A DNA stretch of 41,909 nucleotides from Devosia indica (GCF_003056405.1 NZ_PYVZ01000023.1:1-41909); one strand, 5' to 3'. Numbered from the stretch's first letter, positions 26,463 through 36,061 are shown. Made by a program: numbers and translations. The notes: a model not told the origin generated them from the sequence alone.

Positions 26463-27497
26463 ATGAAAAAGTTTGCAGCAGTCCTGCTGGCGTCGACCGT
26501 GCTTATCGGCTCGGCTGTCGCGCAGGACCAGATTGTCGTCGGTGTATCCTGGAACAATTTCCAGGAAGAACGCTGGAAAACTGATGAAGCCGCTATCAGG
26601 GCTGCGCTCGATGCTGCCGGCGCCGAATACATCTCGGCAGACGCCCAGTCGTCCGCGTCCAAGCAGTTGACCGACATCGAGAGCCTGATCAGCCAGGGTG
26701 CAGATGCGCTGATCGTTCTTGCGCAGGATAGCGATGCCATCGGCCCCGCCGTGGCTGCGGCTGTCGCAGAAGGTATCCCGGTGGTTGGCTATGACCGTTT
26801 GATCGAGAACCCAGACGCCTTCTACCTGACTTTCGACAACAAGGAAGTGGGCCGCATGCAGGCTCGCGGTGTGTTCGAAGTGCAGCCTGAGGGCAACTAC
26901 GTCTTCATCAAGGGCAACTCGGCTGATCCGAACGCCGACTTCCTGTTTGCCGGACAGATGGAAGTGCTCCAGGAAGCCGTGGATTCCGGCGCCATCGTCA
27001 ATGTCGGCGAAGCCTATACAGACAACTGGAACCCCGAAGTTGCCCAGGCAAACATGGAGCAGTTCCTGACCGCGAACAATAACGAGGTGGACGCGGTTGT
27101 GGCGTCCAATGACGGTACTGCCGGTGGTGCCATCGCGGCGCTGAGTGCGCAGGGACTGGCCGGTGCCGTGCCGGTTTCCGGGCAGGATGGCGATCATGCC
27201 GCCCTCAACCGTATCGCGCTGGGCACCCAGACGGTGTCGGTGTGGAAGGATGCGCGCGAGCTGGGCAAAAAGGCCGCAGAAATTGCGGTTGAACTGGCCG
27301 GCGGTGCAGCCCTGGACGAAGTCACCGGTGCAACCAAATTCTCCGATGGCCCCAATGGCGTCGAGATGAATGCAGTGCTGCTTGCTCCGGTCCCGGTGAC
27401 CCAGGACAACCTCGACGTCGTGATCGACGCTGGCTGGGTGTCCAAGGACGTCGTCTGCCAGGGCGTTGCGGCTGGATCCGTCGCTGCGTGTGACTGA
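26463..27497 (+). CDS. Sugar ABC transporter substrate-binding protein (XylF-like)
   Basis: The 344-residue periplasmic protein has a signal peptide ('[20 protein letters not shown]', cleaved after AVA). It is a type I sugar-binding fold: '[15 protein letters not shown]', '[22 protein letters not shown]', '[11 protein letters not shown]', '[16 protein letters not shown]' and '[15 protein letters not shown]'. These match XylF, the D-xylose-binding protein, more closely than the ribose or galactose proteins. The start is ATG 26463 with GGGAGGA 5 nt before it. Permease and ATPase genes follow. The ligand may be xylose or a related pentose or alditol. Confidence 0.92.
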   Translation: MKKFAAVLLASTVLIGSAVAQDQIVVGVSWNNFQEERWKTDEAAIRAALDAAGAEYISADAQSSASKQLTDIESLISQGADALIVLAQDSDAIGPAVAAAVAEGIPVVGYDRLIENPDAFYLTFDNKEVGRMQARGVFEVQPEGNYVFIKGNSADPNADFLFAGQMEVLQEAVDSGAIVNVGEAYTDNWNPEVAQANMEQFLTANNNEVDAVVASNDGTAGGAIAALSAQGLAGAVPVSGQDGDHAALNRIALGTQTVSVWKDARELGKKAAEIAVELAGGAALDEVTGATKFSDGPNGVEMNAVLLAPVPVTQDNLDVVIDAGWVSKDVVCQGVAAGSVAACD

Positions 27498-27520
27498 GGT
27501 CATCTTGTACTAGACTGACC

Positions 27521-27557
27521 AGCAAGTGCCGCGGCGTGACGCGCTGCGGCACTTGCT
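27521..27557 (+). repeat. Strong stem-loop between the binding-protein and permease genes
   Basis: AGCAAGTGCCGC (27521-27532) and GCGGCACTTGCT (27546-27557) are perfect 12-bp arms around a 13-nt loop that can itself pair (GCG-TGA-CGC). There is no T-tract after it. It lies 23 nt after the stop codon. Such structures protect the 3' end of the highly expressed binding-protein mRNA and lower expression of the distal permease genes. Confidence 0.7.
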
Positions 27558-27609
27558 TGATCAGACTGCGCCCCGGCTCGCCGGAGCGCTTCTTCCATGG
27601 GGGAATTAG

Positions 27610-28929
27610 ATGGCCGAACCGCGCGCCATGACAAGCACCACGCATCCAAGCCAGACGGTGCAGAATCCGCTTCAGCGGTTCCTGATCGCGACCGAGATCG
27701 ACACGCGCCTGTTGGGCATGATCGGTGCGCTGGCCATCATCTGGGTCGGGTTCAACTTCTTTTCGGGCGGGCTGTTTCTGACACCGCGCAACCTCTGGAA
27801 CCTGTCGGTGCAAACCGCATCGGTGGCGGTGATGGTCACCGGCATGGTGCTGGTCATCGTGACCCGCAATATCGACCTGTCCGTCGGCTCGATCCTGGGC
27901 GTGGTGGGCATGGTGATGGGCGTGATGCAGACCCAGATCCTGCCGACCCAGTTCGGGTTGGGGCTCGGACATCCATTGATCTGGGTGTTGTCCCTGGCGA
28001 CGGGTCTGGCCGTTGGTGTGGGTATTGGCGGATTGCAGGGGGCGATCATTGCCTATTTGCGGGTGCCGGCCTTCATCGTGACCTTGGGTGGGTATCTGGT
28101 TTGGCGCGGAGCGGCCTGGTGGGTCACGGCCGGTCGAACTGTGGCGCCCATGGATTCAACGTTCCAGCTCATGGGGGGGGGTCCGGATGGATCGATCGGT
28201 GCCCTGTGGAGTTGGGTGATCGCGGGTGTGGCCTGTGCGGCCATCGTCGTCGGGCTGTACTTTGGGCGTCGCCAGCGCCAGCGGTTCAATTTTCCGCAGC
28301 GACCGGTCTGGGCGGAAGTCTCCCTCGCCGTAATCGGCTGCGGTGCGACAATTGCCGCTGTATGGGTCGCCAATGCCTATCCCTGGCCGATACGCATTGC
28401 CGAGCGGTTCGCGGAGACCAATGGCATCGCGGTACCCGAAGGCGGGCTGTTCATCTCGCATGGCATTGCCATTCCCGTGTTGATCGCGGTCGGCGTCGGC
28501 GTGGTCATGACGTTCCTGGCCACCCGGACGCGCTTTGGCCGCTATGTCTATGCCATGGGCGGCAATCCCGAGGCGGCGGAACTGGCTGGCATCAATACGC
28601 GCTGGGTGACCGTCAAGATTTTCATGCTGATGGGGGCGCTCTGCGCCATCGCAGCCGCCATTTCGACGGCCCGTCTCAACGCGGCGACCAACGCCCTGGG
28701 GACGCTCGACGAGCTTTATGTCATCGCCGCAGCGGTGATTGGGGGTACCTCCCTGGCCGGTGGCGTGGGCACGATTGCCGGGGCGCTGCTGGGGGCTCTG
28801 GTGATGCAGTCGCTGCAGTCGGGCATGGTGCTGATGGGTATCGACAGTCCGCTGCAGTCAATCGTGGTTGGCGTGGTTCTGGTCTTTGCGGTGTGGCTCG
28901 ACACGCTCTACCGCCGGAACAAGCATTAG
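27610..28929 (+). CDS. Sugar ABC transporter permease (XylH-like)
   Basis: The 439-residue protein has about ten to twelve transmembrane helices. Length and features fit XylH: '[28 protein letters not shown]', '[16 protein letters not shown]', the long central insertion with '[11 protein letters not shown]', and '[27 protein letters not shown]'. It forms the sugar pore as a homodimer. The start is ATG 27610 with GGGGGAA upstream; ATG 27628 is an in-frame alternative. The ATPase gene follows after 10 bp. Confidence 0.93.
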   Translation: MAEPRAMTSTTHPSQTVQNPLQRFLIATEIDTRLLGMIGALAIIWVGFNFFSGGLFLTPRNLWNLSVQTASVAVMVTGMVLVIVTRNIDLSVGSILGVVGMVMGVMQTQILPTQFGLGLGHPLIWVLSLATGLAVGVGIGGLQGAIIAYLRVPAFIVTLGGYLVWRGAAWWVTAGRTVAPMDSTFQLMGGGPDGSIGALWSWVIAGVACAAIVVGLYFGRRQRQRFNFPQRPVWAEVSLAVIGCGATIAAVWVANAYPWPIRIAERFAETNGIAVPEGGLFISHGIAIPVLIAVGVGVVMTFLATRTRFGRYVYAMGGNPEAAELAGINTRWVTVKIFMLMGALCAIAAAISTARLNAATNALGTLDELYVIAAAVIGGTSLAGGVGTIAGALLGALVMQSLQSGMVLMGIDSPLQSIVVGVVLVFAVWLDTLYRRNKH

Positions 28930-28939
28930 GAGTTGCGTT

Positions 28940-29722
28940 ATGCTGGATACCGGCAAGCCTCTGGTCGAAATGACCGATATCTCGATCTCCTTCGGTGGCA
29001 TTCACGCCGTGGATCGCGCCTCTATCGACCTGCATAGCGGGGAGGTGGTGGGGCTACTCGGCCATAATGGCGCGGGCAAGTCGACGCTGATCAAGATTCT
29101 CTCGGGCGCCTATAAGCGCGATGAGGGCGAAATCCGCATCAATGGCGAACCCGCCACGATCAACAATCCGCGCGACGCCAAGGCCTATGGCATCGAAACG
29201 ATTTATCAGCAGCTCGCTGTTGCCGACAATGTCGATGCCGCGGCAAACCTGTTTCTCGGCCGCGAGATGGTCACCTCGCTCGGTACGCTGGATGATGCCG
29301 CCATGGAGTCCAAGGCGCGCGAGGTGATGGGGCGACTGAACCCCAATTTCCGCCGCTTCAAGGAGCCGGTGAAGGCTCTTTCCGGCGGGCAGCGGCAGTC
29401 GGTCGCGATTGCCAGGGCGATCCTGTTCAATGCACGCATCCTGATCATGGACGAGCCGACGGCTGCCTTGGGGCCGCAGGAAACTGCGCAGGTGGGCGAA
29501 CTGATCAAGCAGCTCAAGTCGGAGGGTATCGGCATCTTCCTGATCAGCCACGACATTCACGATGTGTTTGATCTGGCCGACCGGGTCGTGGTGATGAAGA
29601 ACGGGCAGGTTGTGGGGCAGGCCAAAACGTCCGAAGTCACCAAGGATGAAGTTCTGGGCATGATCATCATGGGCAAGGTGCCACCGGGTGCTCAACCAGG
29701 GCCGGGCGCGATAGCGGACTGA
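28940..29722 (+). CDS. Sugar ABC transporter ATPase, single-domain
   Basis: The 260-residue ATPase has Walker A 'GHNGAGKST', Q-loop '[10 protein letters not shown]', signature '[14 protein letters not shown]', Walker B '[11 protein letters not shown]' and switch 'FLISHDIHD'. It energises the XylH-like permease. Only one ABC domain is present, whereas E. coli XylG, RbsA and MglA have two in about 500 residues. Single-domain forms are known in Hyphomicrobiales (FrcA of the fructose importer), so it is likely functional as a homodimer, not a truncation. The start is ATG 28940 with AGGAG at 28928-28932. Confidence 0.93.
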   Translation: MLDTGKPLVEMTDISISFGGIHAVDRASIDLHSGEVVGLLGHNGAGKSTLIKILSGAYKRDEGEIRINGEPATINNPRDAKAYGIETIYQQLAVADNVDAAANLFLGREMVTSLGTLDDAAMESKAREVMGRLNPNFRRFKEPVKALSGGQRQSVAIARAILFNARILIMDEPTAALGPQETAQVGELIKQLKSEGIGIFLISHDIHDVFDLADRVVVMKNGQVVGQAKTSEVTKDEVLGMIIMGKVPPGAQPGPGAIAD

Positions 29723-29816
29723 CTTCGTCGGTGGACGGGCGGCTTGTGTGGCGCCGGGAGTTGCCGAGGCGCACCTGATCGTGCGAGTTTTCGCCAAGTT
29801 TGGTAGGAGATTCCGT

Positions 29817-30944
29817 ATGAAAACCCGCGCCGCCGTTGCCCTTGCTGCCGGTAAGCCGCTTGAGATTGTCGAAGTGGATCTGGAGGGCCCGAAGGCCGGG
29901 GAAGTCCTGATCGAGATCAAGGCCACCGGGCTTTGTCACACCGACGATTTCACGCTCTCGGGTGCCGATCCGGAAGGGTTGTTCCCGTCCATTCTGGGGC
30001 ATGAAGGGGCCGGCGTCGTGGTGGATGTCGGCGCCGGCGTCACCAGTCTGAAGAAGGGTGACCATGTCATCCCGCTGTACACGCCGGAATGCCGCGAATG
30101 CTATTCGTGCCGGTCGGGCAAGACCAATCTGTGCACGGCCATTCGCGCCACCCAGGGGCAGGGGCTGATGCCCGACGGGACCTCGCGCTTCTCTCTCGAA
30201 GGCAAGCCGATCTTCCACTATATGGGGTGCTCGACCTTTTCGAACTATACCGTGATGCCGGAGATTGCTGTCGCCAAGATCGATCCGGCCGCGGCGTTCG
30301 ACAAGGTTTGCTATGTCGGCTGCGGCGTGACGACCGGCATCGGCGCGGTGATCAACACCGCGAAGGTCGAGATCGGAGCAACTGCGGTGGTGTTCGGCCT
30401 GGGCGGGATCGGGCTCAATGTCATTCAGGGCCTGCGGCTAGCCGGCGCTGACATGATCATCGGTGTGGACATCAACAATGGGAAGAAGGAATGGGGCGAA
30501 CGCTTCGGCATGACCCATTTCGTCAATCCCACCGAAATCGGCGAGGATGTGGTTCCCTACCTGGTCAATCTGACCAAGCGCCGTGGGGATCTGATTGGCG
30601 GTGCCGATTACACGTTCGACTGTACAGGTAACACCAAGGTTATGCGTCAGGCGCTCGAATGCGCGCATCGCGGCTGGGGCAAGTCGGTGGTGATCGGCGT
30701 GGCCGGGGCCGGGCAGGAAATTTCGACGCGGCCGTTCCAGCTTGTGACCGGTCGGACCTGGATGGGCACTGCCTTTGGTGGCGCAAAGGGTCGGACCGAC
30801 GTGCCGAAAATTGTCGACTGGTATCTCGACGGCAAGATCGAGATCGATCCCATGATCACGCATACGCTCCGGCTCGAAGACATCAACAAGGGTTTTGACA
30901 TGATGCATTCGGGCGAAAGCATCCGATCAGTGGTGGTTTACTGA
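29817..30944 (+). CDS. frmA: S-(hydroxymethyl)glutathione dehydrogenase / class III alcohol dehydrogenase
   Basis: The 375-residue zinc-dependent medium-chain dehydrogenase oxidises the glutathione adduct of formaldehyde with NAD+ and can reduce S-nitrosoglutathione. Visible features are the catalytic zinc cysteine in 'GLCHTDDF', '[12 protein letters not shown]', the four-cysteine structural zinc loop '[17 protein letters not shown]' and the NAD-binding '[12 protein letters not shown]'. The length and the '[11 protein letters not shown]' element identify class III. It starts at ATG 29817 after TAGGAGA, 94 bp downstream of the sugar ATPase gene, so co-transcription is uncertain. No frmR or fghA gene is adjacent. 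Confidence 0.95.
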   Translation: MKTRAAVALAAGKPLEIVEVDLEGPKAGEVLIEIKATGLCHTDDFTLSGADPEGLFPSILGHEGAGVVVDVGAGVTSLKKGDHVIPLYTPECRECYSCRSGKTNLCTAIRATQGQGLMPDGTSRFSLEGKPIFHYMGCSTFSNYTVMPEIAVAKIDPAAAFDKVCYVGCGVTTGIGAVINTAKVEIGATAVVFGLGGIGLNVIQGLRLAGADMIIGVDINNGKKEWGERFGMTHFVNPTEIGEDVVPYLVNLTKRRGDLIGGADYTFDCTGNTKVMRQALECAHRGWGKSVVIGVAGAGQEISTRPFQLVTGRTWMGTAFGGAKGRTDVPKIVDWYLDGKIEIDPMITHTLRLEDINKGFDMMHSGESIRSVVVY

Positions 30945-31017
30945 TCAGAACGCCTCGCATAGATTGGAGGGGCGGCGACTGTGCCGCTTCCCCCAACATT
31001 GTTTACGAGGCAACAGC

Positions 31018-31569
31018 ATGACGCATGCTGGCGAAAGCCTGTTTGTGCTGACTGGCGCGCCGGGCGCAGGCAAGACAACCCTACTCAATGCCGCGTCAGC
31101 GCGGGGTATCCGAATCGGGCGCGAGGCGGCCCGGGCGGTGATCCAGGTGCAGACGGCCATTGACGGCCCGGCACTGCAATGGCGCGATCCGGCCCGATTC
31201 GCCGAACTCATGCTGGACCGGGATATCCGGACCCATGAAGAGCTTTGCGCAGGCGAGGGGCCGGCATTGTGTGACCGTGGCATTCCCGATCTGGTGGCTT
31301 ATGGCCGGATTCTTGGGCTGGCAGAGACTGAGCATTTTGCGCGGGCAGCGCGGCTCTATCGCTACAATCGGACCGTTTTCTTCGCGCCGCCCTGGCGCGA
31401 GATCTACGCCGACGACGCCGAACGCACCGAGGGTTGGGACCACGCACAGCGCATTTATGGGCCAATGCGTGACGCCTATGCGGAAATGGGATATCGCGTC
31501 GTCGAACTTCCCAAAGTCTCCGTGGAAGACCGATTGACCTTTGTGCTGGACGAAATCACGCATGGCTGA
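31018..31569 (+). CDS. AAA family / P-loop ATPase (COG3911-like)
   Basis: The 183-residue protein starts with 'LFVLTGAPGAGKTTLLNAASARGI', a clear Walker A. 'EAARAVIQVQ' and 'PALCDRGIPDLVAYGRILG' follow, typical of the small AAA_28/kinase-like P-loop family. It resembles kinases that phosphorylate small molecules, but no substrate is known to me. ATG 31018 follows GAGG by 7 nt. It overlaps the UPF0178 gene by 8 bp and is therefore co-translated with it. Confidence 0.82.
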   Translation: MTHAGESLFVLTGAPGAGKTTLLNAASARGIRIGREAARAVIQVQTAIDGPALQWRDPARFAELMLDRDIRTHEELCAGEGPALCDRGIPDLVAYGRILGLAETEHFARAARLYRYNRTVFFAPPWREIYADDAERTEGWDHAQRIYGPMRDAYAEMGYRVVELPKVSVEDRLTFVLDEITHG

Positions 31570-32026
31570 GCCGACCATCTTCGTTGATGCCGATGCCTGC
31601 CCGGTCAAGGACGAGGCCAGGAAGGTCGCCGAGAGGCTGGGGCTGGTCATCACCATTGTCAGCAATGGCGGGATCAGGCCATCGCGTGACCCGATGGTGC
31701 AGGTTGTGGTCGTGCCGGCAGGGGCCGACGCGGCGGATGACTGGATCGTGGACCATGCCAAGGCCAATGATATCGTGCTGACAGCCGATATTCCGTTGGC
31801 CAGCCGGGCCATCGACAAGGGCTGCCACGTGCTGGGCTTTACCGGAAAGCCTTTTACACCGGCCTCCATCGGCATGGCTCTGGCCATGCGCGATCTCAAG
31901 CAGCATCTGCGTGAAACCGGAGAGATTTCCGGTCACAATGCAAGCTTCCGTCCAGCGGATCGGTCCGCCTTTCTCAGTGCCCTCGATACTTTGGGGCGCA
32001 GGGCCAAGACTCTGGCGAGTAAGTAA
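31562..32026 (+). CDS. UPF0178 / YaiI-YqxD family protein (PIN-like fold)
   Basis: The 154-residue product shows the conserved family start 'IFVDADACPVKDEARKVAERL', then 'GADAADDWIVDHAKANDIVLTADIPLASRAI' and 'ALAMRDLKQHLRETG'. The acidic residues in these segments match the PIN-like nuclease layout, but no activity is established. It overlaps the preceding P-loop ATPase gene by 8 bp. Family length (about 150) and start agree. Confidence 0.92.
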   Translation: MAEPTIFVDADACPVKDEARKVAERLGLVITIVSNGGIRPSRDPMVQVVVVPAGADAADDWIVDHAKANDIVLTADIPLASRAIDKGCHVLGFTGKPFTPASIGMALAMRDLKQHLRETGEISGHNASFRPADRSAFLSALDTLGRRAKTLASK

Positions 32027-32094
32027 TTCTTAAGGTCTTGCGAGGGGATTGTTAACCATAAACCGAGAAAAGTAAGCCCACTTGATTTGGATGG

Positions 32095-32976
32095 GTGGGC
32101 TCAGTCTTGCGGTTGTTTTCTGCGCTTTTGTGTTCGGGCCTGCTTGCTTTGAGCTTGGCTGGCTGCGCCAAACCGATCAGTCAGAACTCTGTTGCACAAT
32201 CACCCTCCATGGCTGGTGACAGCGTGGTGACCGGAAGTGTGGCGCGCAGTGCATCGGCGCGGGTAGAGCAGGCAATGCCGAGGCGCATTTTCGGCACCAG
32301 CCAGCTTGCGGGTCGAACGCTGGAAGTCGCCTCGACCACCGATATCATCCTGCGACCGGGTGAGGTCATCCTCACGTTCGATGATGGCCCCAGGCCGGGC
32401 AAGACCCCCAAAATTCTTGATGCGCTGGATATGTATGGCGTGAAGGGGACCTTCCTCATGCTCGGTTCGGCCGCCAAAGCCAATCCGGCCCTGGCCCAGG
32501 AAGTGGCCCGGCGCGGTCATAGTGTGGGCAGTCACACATTCGACCACACCAATTTGGCCAATCTGTCTCGCCAAGCTGCCCTCGACGAAATTGCCCGCGG
32601 GGAAGCAGCGGTTGCCGAGGCTCTGGGTGGAGCAGGGCGGTTGGCACCGTTCTTCCGTTTCCCCTATCTCGCACAAACCGGGTTTCTGCGGACAAGCTTG
32701 CTGCACGGCGACATGGTGGTGCTGGACGTCGATATTGACAGCAAGGACTACTACAAGGACAGCGCGCAGACTGTAGCCAACCGGACATTGGATCGGCTGG
32801 AGGCACGCGGCAGCGGCATCATTCTGTTCCACGACATTCACCAGCGTACCGTCGAGCTTCTCCCCGGCTTCCTCGCCGAACTGGAGGCGCGTGGGTACTC
32901 GGTGGTCCGTTTGGCACCCAAGGCGGACGGCGTGTTCGGCCGCAGCGTGATCACGGCGGACGCCAGCAGCCTTTGA
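32095..32976 (+). CDS. Polysaccharide deacetylase lipoprotein (NodB domain)
   Basis: The 293-residue protein has a lipoprotein signal peptide ending in the lipobox 'SLAGC' (about residues 21-25), so it is membrane-anchored in the periplasm. The NodB catalytic domain (about 85-280) has 'LTFDDGPRPGKTP' (motif 1, metal and base aspartates), 'HSVGSHTFDHTNL' (motif 2, metal histidines), 'FFRFPYL' (motif 3) and 'GIILFHDIHQRT' (motif 5). It removes N- or O-acetyl groups from peptidoglycan or a surface glycan. The start is GTG 32095 with a weak ribosome site. It converges on the flavoenzyme gene with 10 bp between stops. Confidence 0.92.
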   Translation: MGSVLRLFSALLCSGLLALSLAGCAKPISQNSVAQSPSMAGDSVVTGSVARSASARVEQAMPRRIFGTSQLAGRTLEVASTTDIILRPGEVILTFDDGPRPGKTPKILDALDMYGVKGTFLMLGSAAKANPALAQEVARRGHSVGSHTFDHTNLANLSRQAALDEIARGEAAVAEALGGAGRLAPFFRFPYLAQTGFLRTSLLHGDMVVLDVDIDSKDYYKDSAQTVANRTLDRLEARGSGIILFHDIHQRTVELLPGFLAELEARGYSVVRLAPKADGVFGRSVITADASSL

Positions 32977-32986
32977 GCAAAAAACC

Positions 32987-34237
32987 CTAGCTGAAGATCA
33001 GATCGGTAACGAAGCTGTTGCGGAATTTTCCTGCCGGATCAAGGCGCTGCGCCAGATCACGGAAGTTGGACATGCGCGGGAACCGCGTTGCAATTACCTC
33101 AGGGGGCAGGGTGAAGAGCTTGGCCCAGTGCGGACGTGGGTTGAACGGGGAAAGGGCCGCTTCCACCGCCTTTACGGCCGCGATGGCCGGCTCCCAATCC
33201 GGGCGCCAGGTGAAGTGGAACCCGATCGTGTCCTGTTGATAGGCGGAACTGAGCCAAAGCGTGTCGGCGGCAACCGATCGGATTTCGGAAATGAACAGCG
33301 CCCCGGAGAACTGTTCCTGGGCTGCGTGCAGGGCGGCGATGGCGGCGGGCGCATCGGCGCGCTTCACAAAAAACTCCGACTGCAACTCTGCCCCCGCAGA
33401 GGCAGTATTGCCGATGGCGAAGTGAAACAGCCGCTCGTGCCAAGGGCCAGCCACACCGAACTGCGCAGTGCAATTGGTTCCATCCATATCGGGAATGGGG
33501 TGGCAGGCTCTTGTTGCGGCTCTGGCTCCGAGCACGTCAACCGGCGGTTCCCCGGCGCTGGCCAGCGCCTTGACCCAGATCTGGTCGATGGCCGCGCCCT
33601 GCCAGCGTGTGAAGAGGCTTACGCTATAGGCACGCGACATCAATGCATCAAAGTTTTCGATGACGGTGGCGACCGGCAGATCCAGATAGACATTCTGCCG
33701 GACGTCAAAACTCGGCACGATGTCGAGCGTCAGTTCGCAAATGACCCCGAGCGCGCCCAGGCTGACGACGGCGCCATCGAACTCGGCGTCTCCGCGGTTG
33801 AGGCTCAGGATCTCGCCATTTGCAGTAACCAGCTTGATCCCGGAGACGGCGGCGGCGAGGTTCCTGTTGGCGTCGCCCGAGCCGTGAGTGGCCGTCACGA
33901 CGGCACCGGCAATCGTGATGTTGGGCAAGGACGCAACATTGGGCAGGGCAAAACCGGCCGCATACAGAACCGGCGCCACATCGGCATAGGTGGCGCCACT
34001 ATCAACGCTCACTGTCCCGGCGGCAGAGTCTATTTCTATCCTGCGCTCAAGGTCGGAGAGAATGATGAGTGTGTCATCGGTATCGGCAATGGTGTTGAAA
34101 GAATGCCCGGAGCCCAGTACGCGCAGCTTGTCCGACCTGCGCACGATGTCCTGCAGTTCAGCGATTGTGCGGGGCCGCGCGACAGTGCGCGCGGCGAATG
34201 CGATATTACCTGCCCAGTTGCGCGGCCCGGCGTTCAT
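32987..34237 (-). CDS. FAD-dependent alditol oxidase-like protein (AldO / lactone oxidase family)
   Basis: The 416-residue flavoprotein belongs to the VAO/PCMH fold. The N-terminal FAD domain has 'RVLGSGHSFNTIADTDDTLI', whose histidine is the covalent FAD attachment site in AldO, plus 'GITVDSGATYADV'-like and 'THGSGDANRNLAAAV' segments. The C-terminal ALO domain ends 'LDPAGKFRNSFVTDLI'. Length and motifs fit alditol (xylitol/sorbitol) oxidases better than plant-type lactone oxidases. It probably oxidises a sugar alcohol with O2. Its start overlaps the 130-residue gene by 4 bp (ATGA), so it is translationally coupled to that gene and to rlmB. Confidence 0.88.
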   Translation of the reverse strand: MNAGPRNWAGNIAFAARTVARPRTIAELQDIVRRSDKLRVLGSGHSFNTIADTDDTLIILSDLERRIEIDSAAGTVSVDSGATYADVAPVLYAAGFALPNVASLPNITIAGAVVTATHGSGDANRNLAAAVSGIKLVTANGEILSLNRGDAEFDGAVVSLGALGVICELTLDIVPSFDVRQNVYLDLPVATVIENFDALMSRAYSVSLFTRWQGAAIDQIWVKALASAGEPPVDVLGARAATRACHPIPDMDGTNCTAQFGVAGPWHERLFHFAIGNTASAGAELQSEFFVKRADAPAAIAALHAAQEQFSGALFISEIRSVAADTLWLSSAYQQDTIGFHFTWRPDWEPAIAAVKAVEAALSPFNPRPHWAKLFTLPPEVIATRFPRMSNFRDLAQRLDPAGKFRNSFVTDLIFS

Positions 34238-34626
34238 GCGTCTTCGTCGTCCTCTACGTCGGTGAGATAAACGGAAATCTCTATGTCGATGCCATGCCCG
34301 GAGATTGCTGCCGCAGCATGGGCGGGCAGGCGGGCGGACATGGATTCGCCCTCCGCGGGATAGTCGAAGGCGATATCGAGCACGGCCTTGCCGATGCGGC
34401 GGTCATCGAGCATGGCGGCAATTGTTGTTCCAGAGCGTTCCGCCAGCTCAAGAATTGCCCGCACCGGGTTGGCCGTGGGCACGTCCACCTGTGCGTAGAA
34501 GCTGTCTTCTGCGTCTTCGGGCTCGAACCGAGACGTCAACTGCTTGAGTGCGGTATCGAGTTCCTGCTGTCGCAGCGTGACGCCAGACAGTCTCAAGGCG
34601 ATTGCGAAGGGTTCGAACTGGCTCAT
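34234..34626 (-). CDS. Small protein of unknown function between rlmB and the oxidase
   Basis: The 130-residue acidic protein has no signal peptide or membrane helix. The beta-rich start ('FEPFAIALRLSGVTLRQQEL') and end ('GIDIEISVYLTDVEDDEDA') and the middle helix ('PVRAILELAERSG') loosely recall DUF4279-type proteins. I cannot confirm that, and no function is proposed. It overlaps rlmB and the oxidase by 4 bp each, so all three are made from one transcript. Confidence 0.75.
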   Translation of the reverse strand: MSQFEPFAIALRLSGVTLRQQELDTALKQLTSRFEPEDAEDSFYAQVDVPTANPVRAILELAERSGTTIAAMLDDRRIGKAVLDIAFDYPAEGESMSARLPAHAAAAISGHGIDIEISVYLTDVEDDEDA

Positions 34627-35378
34627 GCGGTTCTGCCTGCGGTGGCCGCAAAGAGGGCAATGGCTGCGGCGTTGGAGACGTTGAGCGACTTGATCGGGCC
34701 AGGCATGTCGAGCCGAACCATTTCGTCGCAGAGCTCCCTTGTGCGCTGGCGCAGCCCCTTGCCTTCGGCCCCCAAGACCACGGCCAGCGGAACGGCGTCG
34801 GTGCGCGGGCGTATCGGCGCTTCAGCTTCTGAATCAAAGCCCAGCACTAACATGCCGCGCTGCTTGAGGTTTTCCAGCGTGTCGGCCAGATTTCGCACTT
34901 CAATCATCGGCACCAGGTCGAGCGCCCCGGAGGCTGCCTTGGCCATGACGCCGGTTTCTCTGGGGGAATGACGGGCCGTGGTGATGACTGCATCTGCGCC
35001 AAAGGCACAGGCGGTGCGCAGGATAGCACCGACATTGTGCGGATCAGTCAATTGATCGAGCACGACGACCAGCTTGAGTTCGGCAATATCCTTGAGGCCG
35101 TAGCGGCTGACGGGGTCGACCTCCAGCGCCACGCCCTGGTGCACGGCTTCGCCGCCCAACAGGCGATCGAGCTCCTTGGGCGTTGTTTCGGAAAGCGGGA
35201 CATTGCCGATGTCCCCGGTCTCCTTTAGGCGATTGAGGGCATTTGGCGTCGCCAGCAAGGCCTTCTTGATACGGCCGGGATTGTCCAGCGCGGCACGGAC
35301 CGTGTGCAGTCCATACAGATAGACCGGACCGGCATCGGGATCATATTTTGGTTTGGGCGGAAATTTGTTGCGGCTCAT
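34623..35378 (-). CDS. rlmB: 23S rRNA 2'-O-ribose methyltransferase, TrmH/SpoU family (RlmB-like)
   Basis: The roughly 251-residue protein has an N-terminal substrate-binding domain ('YLYGLHTVRAALDNPGRIKKALLA', about 20-45). The trefoil-knot methyltransferase domain has motif 1 'DPHNVGAILRTACAFG', motif 2 'VLGAEGKGLRQRTRELCD' and motif 3 'LNVSNAAAIALFAAT'. E. coli RlmB methylates G2251 in the peptidyl-transferase loop. ATG 35378 is chosen ('MSRNKFPPKPKY'); an ATG 12 codons earlier is also open. Its position two genes from tRNA-Tyr/tRNA-Gly fits the usual alphaproteobacterial neighbourhood. Confidence 0.93.
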   Translation of the reverse strand: MSRNKFPPKPKYDPDAGPVYLYGLHTVRAALDNPGRIKKALLATPNALNRLKETGDIGNVPLSETTPKELDRLLGGEAVHQGVALEVDPVSRYGLKDIAELKLVVVLDQLTDPHNVGAILRTACAFGADAVITTARHSPRETGVMAKAASGALDLVPMIEVRNLADTLENLKQRGMLVLGFDSEAEAPIRPRTDAVPLAVVLGAEGKGLRQRTRELCDEMVRLDMPGPIKSLNVSNAAAIALFAATAGRTA

Positions 35379-35453
35379 GCCTGGAGCGGTAGCTGGTTTG
35401 CCGGGTTTCCGCAAGGAATCCGCATGCCGATTGCACCGGCCGATATTGCGCCT

Positions 35454-35933
35454 TCAGAGACAACGCCGATAGGCGTGCGGATTGTCCCAGCGCGCACGTC
35501 CGGTCGTCAGGTCGACTGAGTAGAGATAGAACTCGTCAGTGCTGATCCATACGGCGACAAGACTTTCCCCCATGACCGGAAGCCAGGTCGTCCGGCCCGA
35601 GAACGCCGAAAGCTCAAACGCTACCTCGTCTCCTGTCGGCGAGAGGTAGGTCAGCGTTCCATTGCCGCTGCCGTTCAGGGTAACGGGCGCCGCACAGCTT
35701 GCTATGGGTGCGCCATTGATCATGCCTTCGCCTTCGGGAAAGCCGACACTCCAGAGCCCGACAAATGGTTCGAGCACGCCATTGGGGATGTCGGCGATGC
35801 TCTCGCGCGGAAATTCGGTCGCTTCGATGCGGGGCAAGAAAAGCACAGTCGTCAGAGCGGCGATCAGCATTATCGCAAGCAGGGTGAGGAGGGAGAAACT
35901 CCGACGGCGACGTCTCCAGCCAGTATTCGACAC
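35454..35933 (-). CDS. Small membrane-anchored protein of unknown function
   Basis: The roughly 159-residue product starts with an arginine-rich stretch ('WRRRRRSFS') and one transmembrane helix ('LLTLLAIMLIAALTTVLFL'), so the rest is periplasmic. The body is beta-rich with two cysteines, one mid-chain and one two residues from the end, that could pair. I recognise no family. GTG 35933 is preferred because GGGAAA lies 6 nt upstream; TTG 35951 is possible. It is 75 bp upstream of rlmB on the same strand and divergent from the histidine kinase gene. Confidence 0.7.
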   Translation of the reverse strand: MSNTGWRRRRRSFSLLTLLAIMLIAALTTVLFLPRIEATEFPRESIADIPNGVLEPFVGLWSVGFPEGEGMINGAPIASCAAPVTLNGSGNGTLTYLSPTGDEVAFELSAFSGRTTWLPVMGESLVAVWISTDEFYLYSVDLTTGRARWDNPHAYRRCL

Positions 35934-36061
35934 GATCAATTTCCCGCTCAATTCACTTTATGCGGCTAAAACTATGCAAGTGTGCAATTTTGTGGCATCC
36001 CCGGTTCAGAGGATATGGGGGCGAGCGCATGGGCATGGGGCAGTCCGGTGAGGGGGCGGCT

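Noticed and set aside
26211..27503. 430-codon minus-strand frame opposite the sugar binding protein
   Set aside because: Antisense shadow; the plus-strand gene has a signal peptide, a family match and an ideal ribosome site.
27597..28973. 458-codon plus-strand frame overlapping the XylH-like gene
   Set aside because: Same strand, different frame; glycine-, arginine- and histidine-rich shadow without membrane helices, whereas the XylH frame is clear.
28940..29722. Sugar ATPase as a truncated pseudogene of a two-domain XylG
   Set aside because: All ABC motifs are complete, the frame is intact, and single-domain forms are known in related importers.
33128..34270. 380-codon plus-strand frame opposite the alditol oxidase gene
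   Set aside because: Antisense shadow with no motif; the oxidase frame has clear FAD-binding motifs.
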